A stretch of 51,775 nucleotides of DNA from Actinomycetota bacterium (GTDB lineage: Bacteria; Actinomycetota; Actinomycetes; Actinomycetales; Microbacteriaceae), in the NCBI GenBank assembly GCA_005777405.1, contig SXMH01000039.1, forward strand, positions 1 through 51,775. The letters are read 5' to 3'. Of this stretch, positions 17,825 through 25,568 are shown one piece after another; position 1 is the stretch's first letter, and each line of letters opens with the position of its first letter. The position numbers were made by a program, and so were the translations under genes. The notes beneath the pieces are model-generated. The model had not been told where the DNA came from. It made no database searches and was given only the letters and a program-made list of their open reading frames with translations.

Positions 17825-19174
17825 TCAGAGGTCGAGGAAGTACTCCTTGACCTCCCAGTCGGTGACGTCGCGCGTCGTGGGGTCGTCGACGGCCTCGGTG
17901 TAGCGCTCGATCTCGTCGCGCTTCATGACGGCGAAGACCTTGACGAGGTCTCCCCCGATGATGTCGGTCAAGACGGTGTCGGCTTCGAGAGCATCCAGAG
18001 CCTCGCCCAGGCTCATGGGCAGCACGCCGAAGCGGTCGTCTTCGTAGGCGTAGCCCACCGAGGGGTCGGGGCACTCGAGCTGACGCTGGATGCCGTCGAG
18101 ACCGGCCGCGAGCAGCGCGGCGGTCATGAGGTACGCGTTCGCCGCACCATCGCCGAGGCGCATCTCGAGGCGTGTGCCCTGGCCGCGCTCTGGCGGAATG
18201 CGCAGCATGGCGCTGCGGTTGTCGTAGCCCCAGTTGCCGCGGTAGGGCGCAAGGGTGTCGGGGCCGAGGCGCTTGAAAGCGTTGACGGTCGGGTTGCAGA
18301 TGGCCGTGAGCGCCGGGGCGTGCGTCACGATGCCGGCGATCATGTGCTTCGCGAGAGCGCTCAACTCGCCGCCCTCGTGCATGAGGTTGGCGCCCTGCGT
18401 ATCAGTCAGCGACATGTGCAGGTGGAAGCCGCTGCCGCCCTCGTCGCTCCAGGGCTTACCGGCGAAGGTCGCAGCCTGGCCGAGGCGGGCGATGACGTCT
18501 TTGACACCCGCCTTGAGCATGAAGATGCGGTCGCACGCGTCGAGCGCCTCGCCGTGCCAGATGTTGATCTCGTACTGGCTCGGGCTGAACTCGTGGTTGC
18601 CGGCGAAGACTCCGATGCGCATCTGGTCGAGCATGCGCAGCAAGTGCAAGAAGGTGCCCTTGGGGTCGACCGTGGCGCCGCTCGTGTAGACCCGGCCCGG
18701 CGACTGAAGCGCGCGCGTGAAGCCGCCCTCGGGGGTGCGGTCGGCGATGTAGAACTCGAGTTCGGGGCCCACGACGGGCACGTAACCGAGGTCGGCAAAC
18801 TTGCCGACGACGCGGCCGAGCAGCTCGCGCGGCGACAGCGGGCTCGGTTGGCCATCCGGATTGTTGGCGCCGGCGACCACGTAGGCGACGCCCGGTTCCC
18901 ACGGCAATGCGCGCCAGCCGTCGGGAACGATCTGGCTGATGAAGTCTTCGAGCCCGTTGCTGAGCACATCGGCGCCGTCGAGCACGCCGCCCTGCGTCGT
19001 CGTGACCCACACGCCCTGGCAGAACGTCGGGCCGCCGTGGCTGATCTTGTCGAGCTCGCGCACGAGCAGATCTTTCGACCGCACCGTGCCGATGATGTCG
19101 GCGTAGATCACCCGCAATACGTCGATGTCGGCGGCGAGCAGCTCGCTCTGCAGGTTGGCGAGACCGTGACTCAT
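17825..19174 (-). CDS. glutamine synthetase-like gamma-glutamyl-amine ligase (GlnA3/PuuA/TdnQ-type candidate)
   Basis: 449 aa from MSHGLANLQSELLAADIDVLRV; GPELEFYI, FAGNHEFSPSQYEINIWHGEALDACDRIF, SGFHLHMSL, NPTVNAFKRL, RLEMRLGDGAANAYL. Confidence 0.85.
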   Translation of the reverse strand: MSHGLANLQSELLAADIDVLRVIYADIIGTVRSKDLLVRELDKISHGGPTFCQGVWVTTTQGGVLDGADVLSNGLEDFISQIVPDGWRALPWEPGVAYVVAGANNPDGQPSPLSPRELLGRVVGKFADLGYVPVVGPELEFYIADRTPEGGFTRALQSPGRVYTSGATVDPKGTFLHLLRMLDQMRIGVFAGNHEFSPSQYEINIWHGEALDACDRIFMLKAGVKDVIARLGQAATFAGKPWSDEGGSGFHLHMSLTDTQGANLMHEGGELSALAKHMIAGIVTHAPALTAICNPTVNAFKRLGPDTLAPYRGNWGYDNRSAMLRIPPERGQGTRLEMRLGDGAANAYLMTAALLAAGLDGIQRQLECPDPSVGYAYEDDRFGVLPMSLGEALDALEADTVLTDIIGGDLVKVFAVMKRDEIERYTEAVDDPTTRDVTDWEVKEYFLDL

Positions 19175-19224
19175 GTGCAACTCCTTTGTGGCACTGGCGA
19201 CTCTGTTGTCGGCATCGTTGCCGA

Positions 19225-19242
19225 TCGTTTGGGTTCGAACGA
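19225..19242. promoter_or_regulatory. regulon operator site B (divergent GS-like/amidotransferase region)
   Basis: TCGTTTG-GGTT-CGAACGA; adjacent TACAGT (-10-like, minus strand, 19249-19244). Confidence 0.72.
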
Positions 19243-19279
19243 TACTGTAGACCACTCGCACACTCGATGGGGAGGCCCG

Positions 19280-19996
19280 ATGCGCGTTCTGTTCGTGCAA
19301 CACGATCACGTCAGCCCGCTCGGGCCGGTCGGCGAGCGATTCGCCCACCACGGCTTCACGATCGACACGCACCTCGTCGTGCCCGAGGTCGCGTTTGAGT
19401 CGCCGAACATCTCGACGACGTTTCCGCCGGTCGCCGACTACGACGTAATCGTGCCGCTCGGCGCCCCCTGGGGCGCGTGGGACGACGACTGCATCGGCCG
19501 CTGGCTGCTGCCGGAAATCGCGTGGTTGCGCGACGCCGTCAACGACGGGATGCCCGTGCTTGGTATCTGCTTCGGTGGCCAGCTGCTCGCGCGCGCGCTC
19601 GGCGGCTCGGTGGCACCCGCACCCCGAAGCGAAATCGGCTGGACCTCGGTGTGGAGCGACCGACCCACGTTGGTCGGCGAAGGGCCGTGGTTCCAGTTCC
19701 ACTACGACCGCTGGGTCGTGCCACCCGGCGCCGTCGAGATCGCGCGCACGCCGTCGGCCTCCCAGGCCTTCGTGTGGGGCCGCGCGCTGGCCGTGCAGTT
19801 TCACCCCGAGCTCGACCCCGCGGGGCTGCAGGGGTGGCTTGACTGGGGTGGAGCATCCAAGGTTCGCGACGACGGCCAAGACCCCGAGGTCATGATGGCG
19901 CAGACGATCGCGACGGCCTCGGATGCCCGTGCCCGCACCTTCGCGCTCGTCGACGCCTTTCTCACCGAGGTCGCGGGGCTAGTGCCCCGCAGGTAG
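19280..19996 (+). CDS. class I glutamine amidotransferase
   Basis: In-frame ATG 19280 (MRVLFVQHDHVSPLGPVGERF); GICFGGQ nucleophile and FHPELD. Confidence 0.87.
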   Translation: MRVLFVQHDHVSPLGPVGERFAHHGFTIDTHLVVPEVAFESPNISTTFPPVADYDVIVPLGAPWGAWDDDCIGRWLLPEIAWLRDAVNDGMPVLGICFGGQLLARALGGSVAPAPRSEIGWTSVWSDRPTLVGEGPWFQFHYDRWVVPPGAVEIARTPSASQAFVWGRALAVQFHPELDPAGLQGWLDWGGASKVRDDGQDPEVMMAQTIATASDARARTFALVDAFLTEVAGLVPRR

Positions 19997-20032
19997 CTCT
20001 CGAGGCGCTCGCCCACCCCCGCGCGGGGCCTT

Positions 20033-20086
20033 GTGTCGTCAGTCCGCGTCGCCTCCCCACTAGGAAGCGACGCAAACTGACGACAC
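20033..20086. repeat. long near-perfect inverted repeat between convergent genes
   Basis: GTGTCGTCAGTccGCGTCGCcTCC / GGAaGCGACGCaaACTGACGACAC: 24 positions, 21 paired, 6-nt loop. Confidence 0.85.
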
Positions 20087-20117
20087 CTGGCGGCGCAGAA
20101 CACCTGGCGGCGCAGAA
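20084..20117. repeat. 17-bp tandem duplication
   Basis: CACCTGGCGGCGCAGAA at 20084-20100 and 20101-20117. Confidence 0.85.
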
Positions 20118-20162
20118 CACCGGGCGGGCGCGGGATGCTCCGAGCGCGGGAGACGCCCGGCG

Positions 20163-21404
20163 CTAGGCCACGCGCACAGGCATGCGCTTGATGCCGTGCA
20201 CGAAGTTGCTGCGCAGGTAGTCGATGTCGCCGGTGCGCTCCAGAGTGACGTCGCGCGTCAGCAGGTCTTCGAACATGATGCGCAGCTCGATGCGCGCGAG
20301 AGCGTTGCCGAGGCACATGTGCGGTCCGCCGCGACCGAACGACATGTGCTCGTTAGGGTTGCGCGTGACGTCGAAGCGGTAGGGCTCGTCGAACACTGCG
20401 TCATCGCGGTTGCCCGAGGCGAACCACACCACGAGCTTCTCGCCCTCGCTCAGCTGCGTGCCCGAGAACTCGACGTCTCGAGTCACCGTGCGACGGAAGT
20501 GGTACACCGGCGACGCGAAACGCAAGAACTCTTCGACCGCCCACGGAATGAGCGAGGGGTCGTTGCGCAGAACATCCATCTGCTCGGGGTTGTTGAGCAG
20601 GTTGCTCATGGAGTGCGTGATGGTGTGGCGGGTGGTCTCGTTGCCTGCCACGACGAGCAGCAAGAAGTTGGTGTTGAACTCGTCTTCGCTCAAGGGTTGA
20701 CCATCCGACGGCACGCCGTCGGCGAGCAGCGACACCAGGTCGGTGCCCCCCTTGCCACGACGCTCGGCCGCCATGTGCTTGCCGTACTCGTAGACCTCGA
20801 TCGCTGCGGGCGAGCGGAACGGCACATGCCGGTACTCGTCACTGTCGGCCGAGCCGATGAGCACGTCGGCATGCTCGGGGTCGGTGTTGCCGACCATGCG
20901 GTTGCCCCACGCGATGAGCTGACCGGTGTCGCTGTCGGGCACGTCGAGCAGTCGCGCGAGCACGCGGATCGGGAAGTCTGCGCTCACCTCGTCCACGAAG
21001 TCGAACGACCCTTTGGCGAAGGCGGCGTCGAGGGTCTTTGCGGTGATGCCCCGCAAGAAGGTCTCGTACTTCGCGACCGCTTGCGGCGTGAACTGGCCCT
21101 GCAGCATGCGGCGCAGCGCGCGGTGGCGAAGTCCGTCGGTCTCGAGCAGCGAGCGACGCTGGTCTTGCAGGTGCGGGTCGACCTCTTCGAGGTTCGTGAA
21201 CTTCGTCGAGGTGAAGGTGTCGGTGTCACGCAGCACGCGCACGATGTCGTGATATCGCGTCGCCGACCAAAACCCGCTGTTGGGCGCCTCTTCGGTCGAG
21301 TAGTGCAGTCCAGGAGTCGCTCGCAGTTCGTCGAACACTCCCCACGGGGCGCAGTTCTCGAAAAGGTCGAGGTCGGCGAGAGTGAGATCGGTCGTGGTCG
21401 ACAT
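20163..21404 (-). CDS. cytochrome P450
   Basis: 413 aa; I-helix VAGNETTRHT, EEFLRFASPVYHFRR (ExxR context), heme motif FGRGGPHMCLG. Confidence 0.95.
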   Translation of the reverse strand: MSTTTDLTLADLDLFENCAPWGVFDELRATPGLHYSTEEAPNSGFWSATRYHDIVRVLRDTDTFTSTKFTNLEEVDPHLQDQRRSLLETDGLRHRALRRMLQGQFTPQAVAKYETFLRGITAKTLDAAFAKGSFDFVDEVSADFPIRVLARLLDVPDSDTGQLIAWGNRMVGNTDPEHADVLIGSADSDEYRHVPFRSPAAIEVYEYGKHMAAERRGKGGTDLVSLLADGVPSDGQPLSEDEFNTNFLLLVVAGNETTRHTITHSMSNLLNNPEQMDVLRNDPSLIPWAVEEFLRFASPVYHFRRTVTRDVEFSGTQLSEGEKLVVWFASGNRDDAVFDEPYRFDVTRNPNEHMSFGRGGPHMCLGNALARIELRIMFEDLLTRDVTLERTGDIDYLRSNFVHGIKRMPVRVA

Positions 21405-21429
21405 GGCGCCTGCTTTCGTAGGAAGCGAT

Positions 21430-21447
21430 TTGTTCGGATGCTAACGA
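21430..21447. promoter_or_regulatory. regulon operator site D (divergent P450/marR region)
   Basis: TTGTTCG-GATG-CTAACGA. Confidence 0.68.
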
Positions 21448-21516
21448 ACTTCCGCGCGCGCGTCGAGTCCCGCTCCTCCCCCGGCCCACCCCCGATAATG
21501 AGCGCAGGAGGAATTG

Positions 21517-22017
21517 ATGCCCAGCGCACACACGCTCGCCGAGACCGAAGAGCAAGTCGTCCACAAAGTCGGAGCCCTGCCCCTCGACTTCGAAGCGATG
21601 GCCGTGGTCTCGAACCTCTTTCGCGCGGCCAATGCGACCCGCAATTACCTCGAACGGAGCGTGCTCGCCGAGAGCGGGCTGTCGTGGACAGCCTTTGTCG
21701 TGCTCTGGGTCACGTGGATCTGGGAGCCCATCGAAACCCGCCAGATTGCCGAAGAGGGGGGCTTCTCGAAGGCGACCCTCACGGGCGTGCTCGGCACCCT
21801 CGAGACGAAGGGCTATCTCGCGCGCGAGCGCAGCAGCAAAGACGGTCGACTCGTCAACGTGTCGATGACTCCCGCAGGCCGGGAGCTCATGTCGACGCTC
21901 TTTCCGACCTTCAACGCGCACGAGCAGACCGTCTCGAGCACGATCGACCCCGCACGTCGCCGCGAGCTCGCCGACATGCTGCGCGCCATCACGAAGGTGA
22001 CCGAGGGGCAACGCTAG
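21517..22017 (+). CDS. MarR-family transcriptional regulator
   Basis: winged-helix segment ETRQIAEEGGFSKATLTGVLGTLETKGYLARERSSKDGRLVNVSMTPAGRELM; AGGAGGA RBS, ATG at 21517. Confidence 0.92.
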   Translation: MPSAHTLAETEEQVVHKVGALPLDFEAMAVVSNLFRAANATRNYLERSVLAESGLSWTAFVVLWVTWIWEPIETRQIAEEGGFSKATLTGVLGTLETKGYLARERSSKDGRLVNVSMTPAGRELMSTLFPTFNAHEQTVSSTIDPARRRELADMLRAITKVTEGQR

Positions 22018-22026
22018 AACCTGCCC

Positions 22027-22054
22027 TTGCGCGCCGACGGGGCTCGGCTACACT
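22027..22054 (+). promoter_or_regulatory. candidate -35/-10 promoter of aldehyde dehydrogenase operon
   Basis: TTGCGC (22027-22032), 16-bp spacer, TACACT (22049-22054); operator C starts 8 bp downstream. Confidence 0.5.
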
Positions 22055-22062
22055 CGGGTAGA

Positions 22063-22080
22063 TCATTCGTACCCGAATGA
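22063..22080. promoter_or_regulatory. regulon operator site C (upstream of aldehyde dehydrogenase operon)
   Basis: TCATTCG-TACC-CGAATGA, perfect 7-bp half-site palindrome. Confidence 0.75.
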
Positions 22081-22105
22081 GTCGCGATCGCAAGGGAGCA
22101 ACCGC

Positions 22106-23569
22106 GTGCATCAGGTGCAACTAGCTGGCCTCACCGTCGACACGCGGCACGCCATCGGCGGCGAGCGCCGCGGGAGTGAGACCACGTTCGAGAGCATCTC
22201 GCCCATCGACGGCACCGTGCTCGCGCACATCGCTCGCGGCGGAGCCGCCGAAGTCGACGCCGCTGTTGACGCCGCACGCGCGGCGTTTGCTGGTTGGCGC
22301 GACCTCGGCGCCCACGGTCGGGGCGCGATACTGCACCGCCTCGCCGACCTCGTCGAAGCGAACGTCGAGCAGCTCGCCCAACTCGAAACCCTCGACAACG
22401 GCTCGCTCTTGCGCAGCCACCGCCGCGGTGTCATGCCGCGCGTGGCCCTAAACATCCGCTTCTTCGCCGACTGGGCCATGAACGAACTGCACCACCCGGT
22501 GTGGCAGACCCGCGGCCATGACAACGTCGTCAGCTGGGATCCTTCCGGCGTCGCCGCGATCGTCACGCCGTGGAACGCGCCGCTCATGCTGGCGACCTGG
22601 CGCATCGGCCCCGCGCTTGCCGCCGGCGACACCGTCGTGCTCAAGCCCGCCGAATGGACTCCCCTCACCGCGAGCGTCTTCGCCGATCTGTGCGAGCAAG
22701 CGGGGATGCCCGCGGGCGTGTTCAACGTCGTGCAGGGTTACGGTGCCGAAGCAGGGGCGGCCCTCGTCGCGCATCCCGGTATCGCCCGTATTGCGTTCAC
22801 CGGCTCGGTGCCAACCGCGAAGGCGATCGCGCGCGCAGCCGCCGACAACCTGACCCCCGTGAGCTTCGAGCTCGGCGGCAAGAGCCCCTTCATCGTCACG
22901 GACGACGCCGACCTCGACCTCGCCGTCGACCTCGCGATCGAGCAGTACGACAACGCAGGGCAAGTGTGCCTCTCGGGCACACGGTTGCTCGTGCACGAGA
23001 GCATTGCCGAAGAGTTCGCGACTCGGTTTGCGCAGAAGGCTGCGGCCATCGTGCAGGGAGACCCCCGCGAGGAGGCGACGCAGATCGGCCCGCAGATTCA
23101 CCGGGTGCATCTCGATCGCGTCGCGGGTTTCGTCGACCGCGCGCGGGCCGATGGCGCCCAGGTGGCCTTCGGTGGCACACCCAATGACGAGCTCGGCGGC
23201 CTCTACTACCGCCCCACGCTCATCACGGGCGCTGCCGCCGGCAGCGAGATTCTCACCGCCGAAGTCTTCGGCCCCGTGCTCGCGATGCAGACCTATGCGA
23301 CCGACGAGGAGGCCGTCGAGATCGCCAATGCGACCGAGTACGGCCTCGCCGCCGTCGTCGTGTGCGGCGACCGGGAGCGCGCCGAGCGACTCACGCAGAA
23401 CCTCGTCGCCGGCACCATCTGGGTCAACTGCTTCTTCGTGCGCGACCTCGCCGCGCCGTTCGGCGGCAGCAAGAAGAGCGGCATCGGCCGCGAAGGCGGC
23501 GTGTGGTCATTCGACTTCTACGCCGACGTCAAGAACACCGTATACGCACCCTCAGGGTGGAAGGAGTAA
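22106..23569 (+). CDS. aldehyde dehydrogenase (HpaE-like semialdehyde dehydrogenase candidate)
   Basis: 487 aa; FELGGKSPF and NAGQVCLSGTR active-site motifs; GTG start. Confidence 0.92.
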   Translation: MHQVQLAGLTVDTRHAIGGERRGSETTFESISPIDGTVLAHIARGGAAEVDAAVDAARAAFAGWRDLGAHGRGAILHRLADLVEANVEQLAQLETLDNGSLLRSHRRGVMPRVALNIRFFADWAMNELHHPVWQTRGHDNVVSWDPSGVAAIVTPWNAPLMLATWRIGPALAAGDTVVLKPAEWTPLTASVFADLCEQAGMPAGVFNVVQGYGAEAGAALVAHPGIARIAFTGSVPTAKAIARAAADNLTPVSFELGGKSPFIVTDDADLDLAVDLAIEQYDNAGQVCLSGTRLLVHESIAEEFATRFAQKAAAIVQGDPREEATQIGPQIHRVHLDRVAGFVDRARADGAQVAFGGTPNDELGGLYYRPTLITGAAAGSEILTAEVFGPVLAMQTYATDEEAVEIANATEYGLAAVVVCGDRERAERLTQNLVAGTIWVNCFFVRDLAAPFGGSKKSGIGREGGVWSFDFYADVKNTVYAPSGWKE

Positions 23570-23572
23570 GTC

Positions 23573-24493
23573 ATGGGAAAGGTCGTCGGAGCCGCGATTC
23601 TCGCGCACGTGCCCACCATCATGCTGCCGCAGGACGTGCGGTACGACCTCAACGGGGGCAAAGAAATCACTCTCGTGCCCGGCCTCAAGCGCTTGCGCGA
23701 AGAGGTCATGGAGACCCTCGACTACGACACGGTCGTCGTGCTCGACTCGCACTGGGCCACGACGGTCGAGTTCGTCATCACGTCGCACGCCGAACGCAGC
23801 GGGCTCTTCACGAGCGAAGAGCTGCCGCGCGGCATGTCGCAGATTCCCTACGCCTTCCGCGGCGACCCCGAGCTTGCGAACGCCGTGGCCAACTATGACG
23901 AGAAGAACGGCACCTGGGTCACACCGATCAGCGACCCGCACCTTCCGATCTTCTATGCCACGGTCAACCTGTGGCACTACCTGGGCCGAGGCCTCGACAA
24001 GCGCTGGGTGAGCCTCTCGGTCTGCCAGACCGCGACCACCGACGACTTCTTGCGCGCGGGCCGCGCCCTCGGCGAGGCCATTCGCGACAGCGACCGCAAG
24101 GTGCTGCTGCTCGCCTCGGGCGCCCTCTCGCACACCTTCTACAAGCTGCGCGACCTGCGCAAGCACGAGGCGAGCGACCCGAGCCACATCTACAGTGACG
24201 GCGCGCGACTGGCCGACCTCGAGCGCATCGAGTGGATGAAGCAGGGCGACCACGCCCGCATTCTCGAGACGATGCCCGAGTTCAAGCAGTTCAAGCCCGA
24301 AGCTAATTTCAGCCACTGGTTGCAGATGGCTGGCGCCACGGGCGAAGAGGCCAACACTGCCAAGGGCGTCATGTACTCCGAGTACGAGAACTCGATCGGC
24401 ACCGGCCAAGTGCACGTGTACTTCCCCGAGCCTGAGGGCGGGTTCCCGCTGCCGAAAGACGTGACGCTCTCGCGGGAAGACGCCGTCGCATGA
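23573..24493 (+). CDS. class III (LigB-type) extradiol ring-cleavage dioxygenase, homoprotocatechuate 2,3-dioxygenase-like
   Basis: 306 aa; AAILAHVPTIML, VVVLDSHWATTVEF, GTGQVHVYFP resemble E. coli HpaD as recalled. Confidence 0.82.
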   Translation: MGKVVGAAILAHVPTIMLPQDVRYDLNGGKEITLVPGLKRLREEVMETLDYDTVVVLDSHWATTVEFVITSHAERSGLFTSEELPRGMSQIPYAFRGDPELANAVANYDEKNGTWVTPISDPHLPIFYATVNLWHYLGRGLDKRWVSLSVCQTATTDDFLRAGRALGEAIRDSDRKVLLLASGALSHTFYKLRDLRKHEASDPSHIYSDGARLADLERIEWMKQGDHARILETMPEFKQFKPEANFSHWLQMAGATGEEANTAKGVMYSEYENSIGTGQVHVYFPEPEGGFPLPKDVTLSREDAVA

Positions 24494-25374
24494 CCGAGTA
24501 CCGCCGCATTCTGCTCGACGGGGCGCCCGTGCAGGTGGTGCGGCACGGCGACGAATTGCGAGCATCCGATGGCCGCACCATTGGCGTCGACGAGGCGATT
24601 CACTTGCCTCCGACCGAGCCGACGAAGATCATCGCGGTGCACCTCAACTATCCGAGCCGCAGCGACGAGTTCATGACGAAGCTGCCGCCTGCGCCCACGT
24701 ACTTTCACAAGCCGATCACGGCGCTCAACAGCCACCAGGGGGCGGTCGTGCGCCCGGCGGGCTGCCAGTGGCTCAACTACGAAGGCGAGATCGTCATCGT
24801 CATCGGGCGCACGTGCCGCAACGTCTCGCCCGCTGAGGCGGGCGACTACATCGCGGGTTACTCGGTCGGCAACGACTACGGTCTGCACGACTTTCGCGAC
24901 ACCGACGCGGGCTCGATGCTGCGAGTCAAAGGCAGTGACACGCTCGCCCCGGTGGGCCCGGGGCTCGTCACCGACTGGGACTTCCGCGGCAAGACCATTC
25001 GCACTCTCGTCAACGGCAACGTCGTGCAAGAAGACTCGACCGACACGATGGAATGGGACATGCACTACCTCGTGGCCGACCTCGCACGCACCATCACCCT
25101 CGTGCCGGGCGACATGATCTTCTCGGGCACTCCCGCCAACTCGAGGCCGGTGCAACCGGGCGACGTCGTCGAGGTCGAGGTCGACGGTCTCGGCCGCCTG
25201 ACGAACCACATTGTCGAGGGCCCCACGCCGATTCGCACCGACGTCGGCGCGCAACCCACCTCGAGCGAAGAGGTCGTCTCGACCGCTCTGGGTGGAGACT
25301 GGGAGTTCCGCGGCATCCGCACTCCCTCGAAAGACCTGTACCCCTCCCGCATCCAGGAAGAAGAGAACGCATGA
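24490..25374 (+). CDS. fumarylacetoacetate hydrolase family protein (HpaG-like isomerase/decarboxylase candidate)
   Basis: 294 aa; LNYEGEIVIVIGR, YSVGNDYGLHDFR, GDMIFSGTPAN; 4-bp overlap with upstream gene. Confidence 0.87.
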   Translation: MTEYRRILLDGAPVQVVRHGDELRASDGRTIGVDEAIHLPPTEPTKIIAVHLNYPSRSDEFMTKLPPAPTYFHKPITALNSHQGAVVRPAGCQWLNYEGEIVIVIGRTCRNVSPAEAGDYIAGYSVGNDYGLHDFRDTDAGSMLRVKGSDTLAPVGPGLVTDWDFRGKTIRTLVNGNVVQEDSTDTMEWDMHYLVADLARTITLVPGDMIFSGTPANSRPVQPGDVVEVEVDGLGRLTNHIVEGPTPIRTDVGAQPTSSEEVVSTALGGDWEFRGIRTPSKDLYPSRIQEEENA

Positions 25375-25565
25375 TCCGCATCGACGTCGACATGGACAAG
25401 TGCCAGCACTACGGGCAGTGCGTCTTCGAGGCGCCCGAAGTGTTCCAGCTCAACGCCGACGACAAGCTCGAGTATGTGGCCGAAGCGCCCGACGAGATGC
25501 TCGGCGACCTCGAGGCCGCCGCTGACGTCTGCCCGATGCAGGCGATTCTCATCACCAAGGCGTAG
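25371..25565 (+). CDS. P450-type small ferredoxin ([3Fe-4S]/[4Fe-4S] class)
   Basis: 64 aa MIRIDVDMDKCQHYGQCVFEAPEVFQLNADDKLEYVAEAPDEMLGDLEAAADVCPMQAILITKA; CxxYxxC...CP; ATGA overlap with upstream gene. Confidence 0.92.
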   Translation: MIRIDVDMDKCQHYGQCVFEAPEVFQLNADDKLEYVAEAPDEMLGDLEAAADVCPMQAILITKA

Positions 25566-25568
25566 CCG

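Noticed and set aside
17825-19879. 684-aa ORF taken at full length
   Set aside because: Upstream part is antisense to the amidotransferase; GS-like protein starts at 19174.
17750-19996. 748-aa ORF taken at full length
   Set aside because: N-terminal 510 codons are antisense to the GS-like gene; real amidotransferase starts at 19280.
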